Below, in pieces: positions 16,182 through 24,208 of a stretch of DNA of 64,000 nucleotides. The notes under the pieces were generated by a model, which searched no databases, was not told the DNA's origin, and saw only the letters and a list, made by a program, of their open reading frames with translations. The stretch is taken from positions 1 to 64,000 of the forward strand of contig NZ_JASCQG010000011.1 in the NCBI RefSeq assembly GCF_030005555.1, given 5' to 3'. The position numbers and the translations under genes were made by a program. Position 1 is the stretch's first letter, and each line of letters begins with the position of its first letter. The stretch is from Empedobacter sedimenti (GTDB taxonomy: Bacteria > Bacteroidota > Bacteroidia > Flavobacteriales > Weeksellaceae).

Positions 16182-19019
16182 ATGAATCAATTAGATAAAA
16201 GACTTTTTTTGTTAGATGCTTATGCTCTTATTTTTAGAGGATATTATGCATTTATCAAAAATCCACGAATCAACTCAAAAGGGTTCAATACATCGGCAAT
16301 TATGGGATTTACAAATTCCTTGTTCGATGTTATTCGTCGTGAACAACCAACGCATTTAGCAGTTGTTTTTGATGTTGGTCAAGCAACAGTTCGTACGGTA
16401 GATTTTCCTGAATATAAAGCAAATCGTGATGAAACGCCAGAAGCTATTCGTCAAGGTGTTCCGTATATTCAAGATATCTTACGAGCGTTAAAAATTCCAG
16501 TGCTTTTTGCCGAAGGTTACGAAGCAGATGATGTAATTGGAACGTTGGCTCAAAAAGCAGAAAAAGAAGGTTATACAACCTATATGGTGACGCCAGATAA
16601 GGATTTTGCGCAATTGGTTACGGATAAAATCAAGATGTATCGTCCTGCTGCAAACGGAAAAGGTGTGGAGATTTGGGGAATTGAAGAAGTAAAAGAACGT
16701 TTCGAAATCGACGATCCAATTCAAGTGATTGATTATCTTGGAATGATGGGTGACGCAGTGGATAATATTCCAGGTTTACCAGGTGTTGGAGCGAAAACAG
16801 CGAGTAAATATTTGAAGGAATTTGGTTCGATGGAAGGACTTTTAGCGAATACAGATAAGCTGAAAGGTAAAGCCAAAGAAAAGATTGAAGAAAATAAAGA
16901 ACTTGGGATTCTTTCGAAAAAATTAGCGACAATTATTACTGATGCTCCAGTTGAATTTGATGAAGAAGATTTAACAGTTTGTCCACCAGATATTGAAAAA
17001 GTAACTGAATTGTTCACGGAATTAGAGTTCCGTCGTATGTTAGAAACGGTTTACAGAATTTATGGTTTGGATGCTTCTGGAATTATTAAAGAAGCGCAAG
17101 AAGAAATTTCTGCGGCAAGTCAAGTTTCGTCTAATCAAGCACAAACAGCTCAACAATCTTTGTTTGATTTTACTTCTGATGAAGAGATTATTCCTCAAAA
17201 TTCTGCGTTTACAGATATTTCAACAACGAATCATTTGTATCAATTAATCGATACGAAAAAAGGTCGTGAAATTTTATTACGAAATATACTAAAACAAAAA
17301 GAAGTGACGTTCGATACGGAAACAACTTCTTTGGATGCTTTAGAAGCAGAATTGGTTGGAATTTCATTTTCTTGGGAAAAAGGAAAAGGTTATTATGTTC
17401 CTTTTTCAGCAGATTTCGAAGAAACAAAAGCAATTATAAACGAATTTAAACCATTTTTTGAAGATGAATCAATTTCGAAAATTGGTCAAAATCTAAAATA
17501 TGATATCAAAGTTTTAAACAAATATGACATTGTTGTTTTAGGTCAAAATTTTGATACGATGATTGCTCATTATTTGATTAATCCAGATATGCGTCACAAT
17601 ATGGACGTATTGTCGGAAACGTATTTGAGTTATCAACCCGTTTCAATTGAAAGTTTGATTGGTAAAAAAGGGAAAAATCAAAAGAATTTCCGTGATGTTC
17701 CGTTAATGGAGCAAACCGAATATGGCGTAGAAGATTCTGATATTACAAATCAATTGAAAAATCTTTTCGAGCCTGAATTAATCAAAGCAAATACGCACAA
17801 ATTATTCACTGATCTTGAAATGCCATTGATGCAAGTTTTGGCTGATATGGAATTGGAAGGTGTTAATTTGGATGTTCCTTTTCTGAAAGAACTTTCTGTA
17901 AAACACGAAGCTACATTGCGTGCTTTGGAGGCAAAAATACAGGAAGATGCTGGCGAAGAATTCAATCTTAATTCGCCAAAACAATTGGGAGAAATCTTGT
18001 TTGATAAATTACAATTAGATCCAAAAGCGAAGAAAACCAAAACTGGACAATACGCAACAGGAGAAGAAATTTTATCGAAACTGAAAGATAAACATCCAAT
18101 TATCAATGATATTTTAGAATATCGTCAATTACAAAAATTAAAATCGACTTATATTGATGCGTTGCCAGAATTGGTGAATCCAAAAACTGGTCGCGTCCAT
18201 ACAACTTATGCGCAAACAGTTGCTGCAACGGGACGTTTGTCTTCTGTAAATCCGAATTTACAAAACATTCCGATTCGTTCGGAAGCTGGACAGCAGATTC
18301 GTAAAGCCTTTGTTGCGAGAGATGAAAATCATGTGATTATTTCTGCCGATTATTCGCAAATTGAATTGCGTTTGATTGCGCAAATGTCACAAGATCCTGC
18401 AATGGTAGAAGCTTTCAAACATGGAGAAGATATTCACGCTTCTACTGCCGCAAAAGTTTTCAATGTTGCGTTGGAAGAGGTTACGCGTGAACAACGTAGT
18501 CAAGCAAAAACAGTTAATTTCGGAATTATTTATGGTGTTTCGTCGTTTGGATTGGCGGAGCAAGCAAATATTTCGCGAAAAGAAGCCAAAGCATTGATTG
18601 ATGCGTATTACGAAACATATCCAACGTTGAAAGCGTATATCGAAAAACAAGTTGAGGTCGCTCGTGATCAAGGTTTTGTAGAAACGTTGATGGGACGTCG
18701 TCGTTATTTGAAAGATATTAATTCAGGTAATGCTGTAGTGCGTTCGCATGCTGAGCGAAATGCTGTAAATGCGCCAATACAGGGAACTGCGGCGGATATC
18801 GTGAAAATGGCAATGATTCAAATTCAGAAAGAATTGAAGAAAAATTATCAAACAAAAATGATTTTGCAAGTGCATGATGAGTTAATTTTTGATGCGCCAA
18901 AAGATGAGGTAGAAAAAGTTTCTGAATTAATCAAATCGACTATGGAAGCGGCAATGCAAATGGATGTTCCGTTAATTGCAGAAGTCGGAGTAGGAGCGAA
19001 TTGGTTAGAAGCACACTAA
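16182..19019 (+). CDS. polA: DNA polymerase I
   Basis: Repair and Okazaki-fragment polymerase of 945 residues. The N-terminal 5'-3' exonuclease (about residues 1-290) has LLDAYALIFRGYYAF, the acidic EADDVIGTLA and helix-hairpin-helix GLPGVGAKTASKYL. The 3'-5' proofreading domain is intact: motif I FDTETTSLD (about 377), motif II GQNLKYDIKVL and motif III YGVED. Polymerase motifs are A (SADYSQIELRLIA, about 720), B (RSQAKTVNFGIIYG, about 770) and C (QVHDELIF, about 896). The frame is open upstream to a TTG at 16131, but those 17 codons lie in the repeat stretch, and the ATG at 16182 (MNQLDKRLFLLDAYAL) matches the family start. It ends with its own terminator. Confidence 0.96.
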   Translation: MNQLDKRLFLLDAYALIFRGYYAFIKNPRINSKGFNTSAIMGFTNSLFDVIRREQPTHLAVVFDVGQATVRTVDFPEYKANRDETPEAIRQGVPYIQDILRALKIPVLFAEGYEADDVIGTLAQKAEKEGYTTYMVTPDKDFAQLVTDKIKMYRPAANGKGVEIWGIEEVKERFEIDDPIQVIDYLGMMGDAVDNIPGLPGVGAKTASKYLKEFGSMEGLLANTDKLKGKAKEKIEENKELGILSKKLATIITDAPVEFDEEDLTVCPPDIEKVTELFTELEFRRMLETVYRIYGLDASGIIKEAQEEISAASQVSSNQAQTAQQSLFDFTSDEEIIPQNSAFTDISTTNHLYQLIDTKKGREILLRNILKQKEVTFDTETTSLDALEAELVGISFSWEKGKGYYVPFSADFEETKAIINEFKPFFEDESISKIGQNLKYDIKVLNKYDIVVLGQNFDTMIAHYLINPDMRHNMDVLSETYLSYQPVSIESLIGKKGKNQKNFRDVPLMEQTEYGVEDSDITNQLKNLFEPELIKANTHKLFTDLEMPLMQVLADMELEGVNLDVPFLKELSVKHEATLRALEAKIQEDAGEEFNLNSPKQLGEILFDKLQLDPKAKKTKTGQYATGEEILSKLKDKHPIINDILEYRQLQKLKSTYIDALPELVNPKTGRVHTTYAQTVAATGRLSSVNPNLQNIPIRSEAGQQIRKAFVARDENHVIISADYSQIELRLIAQMSQDPAMVEAFKHGEDIHASTAAKVFNVALEEVTREQRSQAKTVNFGIIYGVSSFGLAEQANISRKEAKALIDAYYETYPTLKAYIEKQVEVARDQGFVETLMGRRRYLKDINSGNAVVRSHAERNAVNAPIQGTAADIVKMAMIQIQKELKKNYQTKMILQVHDELIFDAPKDEVEKVSELIKSTMEAAMQMDVPLIAEVGVGANWLEAH

Positions 19020-19044
19020 AATTTTAACTATTACAATATTTTAT

Positions 19045-19073
19045 AAACGCCACTCATTGAGTGGCGTTTTTTT
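19045..19073 (+). terminator. Terminator of polA
   Basis: AAACGCCACTC / GAGTGGCGTTT, an 11-bp stem with a 3-nt loop and T7 tail. Confidence 0.85.
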
Positions 19074-19156
19074 GTTAAAATATATTTAAAACTTCATGAT
19101 TCACAAATTCTTAACAGTTTTAAAATATATCTTTATCGTAAATCATTTAAATAACT

Positions 19157-19486
19157 ATGAAAAAACTACTTCTTATTTTAACAAGCGCTTTGGTTTTAAC
19201 TTCCTGTATTGTGAACAGACAAAGTATGCTTGTCAAAAAAGATATTCGATTAGAAATGTCTAAAACCGAAGTTGAAAAGCAATTAGGAAAACCATTTAAA
19301 ATAGAATCTCGAATGGAGAATTCTACCGAAAAAATGGATTTATTGTATTACAAAGAGGCATTATGGACAGGAAACGATCATGTGACTGTCGAAAATATTT
19401 TAATTTTTAAAAATGATATTCTTATCGAAATTAAACAAGGAAAAGAAATTGTTGATAATCCTATTGTAATCAAAAAAGATGATTAA
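19157..19486 (+). CDS. Small BamE/SmpA-like lipoprotein
   Basis: Lipoprotein of 109 residues: signal peptide with lipobox LTSC (Cys17). The segment RLEMSKTEVEKQLGKPFKIE resembles the small SmpA/OmlA (BamE-like) fold, where a similar stretch begins L..GMSK.EV...LG.P. Whether it belongs to the outer-membrane assembly machine is uncertain, since many unrelated small lipoproteins share the fold. Its last 8 nt overlap the start of the next gene (ATGATTAA), so the two are translationally coupled. Confidence 0.7.
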   Translation: MKKLLLILTSALVLTSCIVNRQSMLVKKDIRLEMSKTEVEKQLGKPFKIESRMENSTEKMDLLYYKEALWTGNDHVTVENILIFKNDILIEIKQGKEIVDNPIVIKKDD

Positions 19487-20519
19487 ACTATTTTATCTTT
19501 TTATGTTATTTACAATTTCGGTGAATGGACAAATTGTAAACATAAAAATTACCGACTTTTCGGATGATTTATCAATTGATGATGCGGATATTTATTTCAA
19601 AAATTCGACTAAGAATTTTGTTACGGATCAACAAGGAAAAGCGATTGTTCATTTGACTAATGTTTCGCAAACGGATGAATTAATTGTTTCGAAAAAAGAT
19701 TATCAAGATGCAGTTTTGAAAGTTTCGGATTTGAAATCTGATCTCAATATTAAACTCGAAAAAGTTTCGGAAGTAGAACTTCAAGAAGCGTTCATTACAA
19801 ACCTGAAGGCAGAAGATATTTTGAAAAAAGTGATTGAAAATTATGATAAGAATTTCAATACAGAACAGCATTTTTATAAAGTGAATTTTATTCTTGATGC
19901 AGTTATAGATTCAATTAACAGAGATTTAATTGATGTTGATTTACAATTTAGATTCAAAAAAGATCAAGTGAAAATTTATTCAAAGAATGTAGTAAATAAT
20001 AGAATAATTGGAGAAGGTTTACAGCAAAAATCATTGTATCGAATGAATGATTATTTTAATCATATATCTTTATTAGATTTTGTAAAGAAAATGCAATTAC
20101 GATTATCTGAAAAAAAATATGATGAGGAAACTGTTAGAATTTCTAAATATGCTGATAGATATATTTATGAAGTAGAATTTAAAAATTTGAAAGTTGATTT
20201 TGTTTGTAATTTTTTAATTGATAAGGAAACTTTTGCAATTATTCAAAGTTCGATAATAAGAAAAAATGATCACAATGAAGAACTTGGATATACGATAAAT
20301 AATAATGAAGTTGTTTATAAATACAGACCTTATCAAAATAAATGGATTTTAAAGGAAAGTTATAGAAATTGGAATTCAACTTATTTAGAAGAAGATAAGA
20401 GTCAACATACAAATGATGTAAGAATAAACCTTGAAGTCAAAGATTTTAGCACGCAACCTTTTCCAGAATTCAACAAATCGGTGAATGAGAAAATGGACAT
20501 TCGTAGAAGCTTTAAATAA
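19479..20519 (+). CDS. Exported protein with carboxypeptidase-like regulatory domain
   Basis: Protein of 346 residues with a signal peptide (LFYLFMLFTISVNGQ, cut near residue 17). Residues about 20-95 look like a carboxypeptidase-regulatory-like beta-sandwich (DADIYFKNSTKNFVTDQQGKA and onward). The rest, from AEDILKKVIENYDKNF on, resembles the DUF5686-type body of Bacteroidetes envelope proteins, although no full barrel is present. The function is unknown. It is coupled to the upstream lipoprotein gene by an 8-nt overlap. Confidence 0.65.
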   Translation: MIKLFYLFMLFTISVNGQIVNIKITDFSDDLSIDDADIYFKNSTKNFVTDQQGKAIVHLTNVSQTDELIVSKKDYQDAVLKVSDLKSDLNIKLEKVSEVELQEAFITNLKAEDILKKVIENYDKNFNTEQHFYKVNFILDAVIDSINRDLIDVDLQFRFKKDQVKIYSKNVVNNRIIGEGLQQKSLYRMNDYFNHISLLDFVKKMQLRLSEKKYDEETVRISKYADRYIYEVEFKNLKVDFVCNFLIDKETFAIIQSSIIRKNDHNEELGYTINNNEVVYKYRPYQNKWILKESYRNWNSTYLEEDKSQHTNDVRINLEVKDFSTQPFPEFNKSVNEKMDIRRSFK

Positions 20520-20522
20520 ATA

Positions 20523-20552
20523 AAAATCCAAGAAATAATTTTCTTGGATTTT
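20523..20552. terminator. Bidirectional terminator
   Basis: AAAATCCAAGAAA / TTTCTTGGATTTT with a 4-nt loop, between convergent genes. Confidence 0.82.
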
Positions 20553-20557
20553 ATATT

Positions 20558-21334
20558 TTATTCAGCTTTTGGTTTGCGAACCACAGGTAAAATTTCACCT
20601 TTTTCTAGGCAATATTTTTGAACATCTTCCGACGGAATTTGTTTCGTGTAATCTACTTTTTCGACGATAAAACCTACATCTTCCAAACGTTTGTAATAAT
20701 CTAAACCATAGACACGAACGTGATCGTATTGCCCAAATTTTTCTTTACGTTCTTCTTTTGTTGTAACAGTAGGATCTTCGTACGTCACATCGCGCTGATA
20801 CGAAATCGGAACTTGTAAAATTCCCCAACCTCCAGGTTTCATCACTCGAAATAATTCACTCATTGCTTTGTGATCGTCAGGAATATGTTCCAAAACGTGA
20901 TTACAAAAAACAATATCAAATGTATCATCACCAAAAGGTAAATCACAAATATCTGCTTTTACATCTGCCAAAGGCGATTCTAAGTCGCTTGTAATGTATT
21001 CTAAATTGTCCATCGCACGAAAACGCTTGATAAAAGATTGCTCTGGTGCAATGTGCAAAACTTTCGCTTTTTCGGTAAAAAAAGACGATTCATTTTTTAA
21101 GTACAACCACATCAAACGGTGCCTTTCTAACGAGAAAGTTCCCGGAGAAAGTACATTATCGCGTTGTTTTTCGTAGCCATAAGGCAATAAACTATAATAA
21201 CCTTGATTATCAATTGGATCTACGAAACGATTTCCTTTCATAAACCAAACTAAAATTGGTCGTACAACATAACTACCTTGTATCAATAATGGACGAGGTA
21301 GAAGATTCATGATTTTTTTTAAAAGCTTTTTCAC
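20558..21334 (-). CDS. Class I SAM-dependent methyltransferase
   Basis: Methyltransferase of about 258 residues with a Methyltransf_11 core. The SAM-binding region follows VLHIAPEQSFIKRF. The acidic loop is SDLESPLADVKADICDLPF, and the post-motif is FDIVFCNHVLEHIPDD followed by VMKPGGWGILQVP. The substrate is unknown. I choose the GTG at 21334 (GTG then KKLLKKIMNLLPRPLL), which leaves a 10-nt gap to the map stop and a normal N-terminus. The ATG at 21310 is the alternative, and the longest frame (to 21385) would overlap map by 41 nt. It is the last gene of the gpmI-HAD-map operon. Confidence 0.8.
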   Translation of the reverse strand: MKKLLKKIMNLLPRPLLIQGSYVVRPILVWFMKGNRFVDPIDNQGYYSLLPYGYEKQRDNVLSPGTFSLERHRLMWLYLKNESSFFTEKAKVLHIAPEQSFIKRFRAMDNLEYITSDLESPLADVKADICDLPFGDDTFDIVFCNHVLEHIPDDHKAMSELFRVMKPGGWGILQVPISYQRDVTYEDPTVTTKEERKEKFGQYDHVRVYGLDYYKRLEDVGFIVEKVDYTKQIPSEDVQKYCLEKGEILPVVRKPKAE

Positions 21335-21344
21335 AAAAGTTTTC

Positions 21345-22154
21345 TTAGGGTTTGAATAAAAATGGTTTTTCTTCGTCAGATACAATACCTAAAGCATCGT
21401 AAATAAACTGATAAGTTGATAACAATTTTGGTTCGCCATCTACCACACAAACATCGTGTTCGAAGTGAGCCGAATATTTATCATCGCGCGTTGTCACTGT
21501 CCAGCCATCTGGATGAAAGAAAACTTTTTCAGTTCCCATATTCACCATTGGTTCGATGGCTAAAACCATTCCTTCCTCGATTTTTTTACCCGATCCACGA
21601 CGTCCATAATTTGGCACTTGTGGTTCTTCGTGCATTTTACGACCTAATCCGTGTCCAACTAACTCGCGAACGATTCCGTAACCTTCTTTTTCGCAATAGT
21701 TCTGAATTGCATAACCAATATCACCCACACGATTACCTTTCTTCATTTGCTCAATTCCTTTGAACATTGATTCTTTTGTAATTCGCAATAATTTTTCAGT
21801 TTCAGCATCTACTTCTCCAACAGCGAATGTATAAGCGTGATCTCCGTAAAAATCATTCATGTAAACACCACAATCAACAGATACAATATCACCTTCCTTT
21901 AATGGTTTATCATTTGGAATTCCGTGAACAACTTCTTGATTAGGAGAAATACAAAGGTTTTTAGGAAAGTCATACATTCCTAAAAATGCAGGATATCCAC
22001 CATTGTCGCGAATAAATTCTCCTCCTAATTTATCTAAATGATTGGTTGTGACACCAGGTACTACTTCTTTGGCTAACATACCCAAGGTTTTTGAAACCAA
22101 TTGAGCACTTAGGTACATTAACTCAAGTTCTTCTTTATTTTTTAAATGTATCAT
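21345..22154 (-). CDS. map: Methionine aminopeptidase, type I
   Basis: Metalloprotease of 269 residues that removes the initiator methionine from nascent proteins. Metal ligands can be placed: Asp in VSVDCGVYMNDFYGDHAYTF (both aspartates), His in VGHGLGRKMHEEP, Glu in AIEPMVNMG, and the last Glu in YSAHFEHDVCV. There is no N-terminal extension, as expected for type Ia. It starts inside the stop codon of the HAD gene (ATGA overlap), which shows tight coupling. Confidence 0.94.
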   Translation of the reverse strand: MIHLKNKEELELMYLSAQLVSKTLGMLAKEVVPGVTTNHLDKLGGEFIRDNGGYPAFLGMYDFPKNLCISPNQEVVHGIPNDKPLKEGDIVSVDCGVYMNDFYGDHAYTFAVGEVDAETEKLLRITKESMFKGIEQMKKGNRVGDIGYAIQNYCEKEGYGIVRELVGHGLGRKMHEEPQVPNYGRRGSGKKIEEGMVLAIEPMVNMGTEKVFFHPDGWTVTTRDDKYSAHFEHDVCVVDGEPKLLSTYQFIYDALGIVSDEEKPFLFKP

Positions 22155-22573
22155 AATCCGAAAAATCCTCTTTTCTTTTTCTTCTTAGGCGCTTCTTGTC
22201 CGTTAGCGTGAACACTTAATTCAATTTTTTTAGTAATAATTTGATAAACGTCACTCCAACCTGGGAAACCACCTAAGTTGCGATCGTCAATAAATAAATC
22301 TGCATTTATTTTTCGACTTTGTGTGTTTTTGTCAAAATCTTCGCCATCAAAACTATTGTTGATTGCGTAAAACTCGATTCCATTTTGTTTACAAAATTCT
22401 ACAGCTTCGTCTAAATATTTTCCACTACGATATGTCCATAAAGTAAGACGATAACCGTCATTTTGTAATTGTTTCAATGTTTCGAAAGCAAAAATCTTCG
22501 CTTTTCCAATTTCAGGATATTTGTCATCAACAATTGTCCCATCAAAATCAACAGCAATAATTTTATTTATCAT
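22151..22573 (-). CDS. BT0820-type HAD hydrolase
   Basis: Small HAD-superfamily phosphatase-like protein of 140 residues. Motif I DFDGTIVDD has the catalytic Asp pair, motif II is the Thr in LTLWTYRSG, and the late motif FIDDRNLGG supplies the metal-binding acids. The C-terminus is a basic tail (KKKKKRGFFG). This matches the short Bacteroidetes family typified by BT0820; the physiological substrate is unknown. It lies between gpmI (30 nt upstream) and map (4-nt overlap). Confidence 0.82.
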   Translation of the reverse strand: MINKIIAVDFDGTIVDDKYPEIGKAKIFAFETLKQLQNDGYRLTLWTYRSGKYLDEAVEFCKQNGIEFYAINNSFDGEDFDKNTQSRKINADLFIDDRNLGGFPGWSDVYQIITKKIELSVHANGQEAPKKKKKRGFFGL

Positions 22574-22603
22574 ATTTATTTCGTGTTTAGTATGTTTGTT
22601 AAG

Positions 22604-24139
22604 TTATATTTTATGAGCGATAATGTTTCCAGTCATCTCAGCCGGAATTTCAATTCCCATCAAAGTTAAGATAGTTGGGGCAATATCTCCAAGTTTACCA
22701 TGCTCAACATTCCATTCGATATTTTTCTGAGCTAAAATAAACGGAACAGGGTTCGTTGTATGTTGTGTATTTGGCGATCCGTCCTCGTTTACCATAAAGT
22801 CAGAGTTACCATGATCAGCTAATATTACTACATTGTATCCTTTTTCTAATGCTGCATTTACAATTTTTTCTGCACAAGAATCTACGACTTCGGCAGCTTT
22901 TATTGCTGCAGACATTACACCAGTATGTCCTACCATGTCTGTATTGGCAAAGTTTAGACAAATAAAATCAGCTGATTCTTTTTCAATTTCAGGTACTATT
23001 GCGTTTGTAATATCATAAGCAGCCATTTCTGGTTTCAAGTCGTAAGTCGCCACATCTCTTGGAGAAGCACATAAAATACGTGTTTCACCTTCAAAAGGCT
23101 CTTCACGACCTCCATTAAAGAAAAATGTAACGTGCGGATATTTTTCTGTTTCAGCAATTCGAATTTGTTTACGACCTGCATTTGCAATAACTTCTCCTAA
23201 CGTATTTACAATATTACTATCATCATAAATAACGGCAACACCTGTGTATGTTGCATCGTACTCAGTTAGTGTAATGTATTTAAGATTCAGTTTATGCATT
23301 TCATAATCAGGGAAATCTTTCTGTGTTAAAACTTCTGTGATTTCTCGTCCACGATCTGTTCTGAAATTGAAACAAATGACTACATCATCATTTTCAATTT
23401 TTGCTTTTGGCTGACCATTTTCGTCTGTTACAATAATCGGTTTGATGAATTCGTCAGTTACGCCTTCGTTATATGACGTTCGAATTGCTTCTAATGGATT
23501 TGTCGTTTTTTGACCAACTGCATTTACCATTGCATCATAGGCTAGTTTTACACGTTCCCAACGTTTGTCACGATCCATTGCATAATAACGACCTGTTATC
23601 GAAGCAAGTTCTCCTGTCGATTTTGTCATGTGATTCATTAATTCTGTAATAAATCCTTCGCCAGATTTCGGATCAGTATCGCGACCATCTGTAAAAGCAT
23701 GAACAAAAACGTTTTCATTTAATCCTAAATTTTTTGCTGCATCCAACAAACCTTTTAGGTGATTGATATGTGAGTGTACACCACCATTAGAAACTAATCC
23801 GATGAAGTGTACTTTTTTATTGTTTTTTAAAGCATACTCAAAAGCATCTTTTAAGATAGGTTCCGTCTGAAAAGTTCCGTTCTCAGTAGCCATATTGATA
23901 CGAACTAAGTTTTGGAAAACAACGCGTCCGGCACCTAAATTCATATGACCTACTTCAGAATTACCCATTTGCCCTTCTGGTAAACCAACAGCTAAACCAA
24001 AAGTATCTAAAGTAGAATGTGGAAATTTTTCGAAACAACTATCAATAAAAGGTGTATTTGCTTTTGCGATAGCAGAGACAGCAGGATTTGGTCCAATTCC
24101 CCAGCCATCTAAAATCATTAATATTGCTTTGTTATTCAT
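22604..24139 (-). CDS. gpmI: 2,3-bisphosphoglycerate-independent phosphoglycerate mutase
   Basis: Glycolytic enzyme of 511 residues interconverting 3- and 2-phosphoglycerate with two metal ions. The alkaline-phosphatase-like N-terminal metal site is ILDGWGIG. The phosphorylated serine is in QMGNSEVGHMNLGAG (about residue 63). The substrate site is FTDGRDTDP (about 150), and the C-terminal metal sites include NFANTDMVGHTG and LADHGNSD. The ATG at 24139 (MNNKAILMILDGWG) is the family start; 11 extra in-frame codons upstream are not conserved. A -7 element inside an 8-bp inverted repeat lies just upstream. It is the first gene of a four-gene operon. Confidence 0.95.
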   Translation of the reverse strand: MNNKAILMILDGWGIGPNPAVSAIAKANTPFIDSCFEKFPHSTLDTFGLAVGLPEGQMGNSEVGHMNLGAGRVVFQNLVRINMATENGTFQTEPILKDAFEYALKNNKKVHFIGLVSNGGVHSHINHLKGLLDAAKNLGLNENVFVHAFTDGRDTDPKSGEGFITELMNHMTKSTGELASITGRYYAMDRDKRWERVKLAYDAMVNAVGQKTTNPLEAIRTSYNEGVTDEFIKPIIVTDENGQPKAKIENDDVVICFNFRTDRGREITEVLTQKDFPDYEMHKLNLKYITLTEYDATYTGVAVIYDDSNIVNTLGEVIANAGRKQIRIAETEKYPHVTFFFNGGREEPFEGETRILCASPRDVATYDLKPEMAAYDITNAIVPEIEKESADFICLNFANTDMVGHTGVMSAAIKAAEVVDSCAEKIVNAALEKGYNVVILADHGNSDFMVNEDGSPNTQHTTNPVPFILAQKNIEWNVEHGKLGDIAPTILTLMGIEIPAEMTGNIIAHKI

Positions 24140-24154
24140 TTTGTCTTGTAATAA

Positions 24155-24186
24155 TTCAGCCCAAAGATACAAATCCTCGGGCTGAA
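24155..24186 (-). promoter_or_regulatory. gpmI promoter core enclosed by an inverted repeat
   Basis: TTCAGCCC (24155-24162) and its exact inverse GGGCTGAA (24179-24186) flank TATCTTTG (minus strand, 24162-24169). The -7 element would give a leader of roughly 15-20 nt for gpmI. The repeat could be an operator or a weak recQ 3' hairpin; it lacks a T-run. Confidence 0.5.
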
Positions 24187-24208
24187 ATTTTATTTCTCAT
24201 GATGATAA

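Noticed and set aside
19045-19073. Near-perfect palindrome after polA considered as a protein-binding site
   Set aside because: Position after a stop codon, an 11-bp GC-rich stem and a T7 tail make it a plain terminator.
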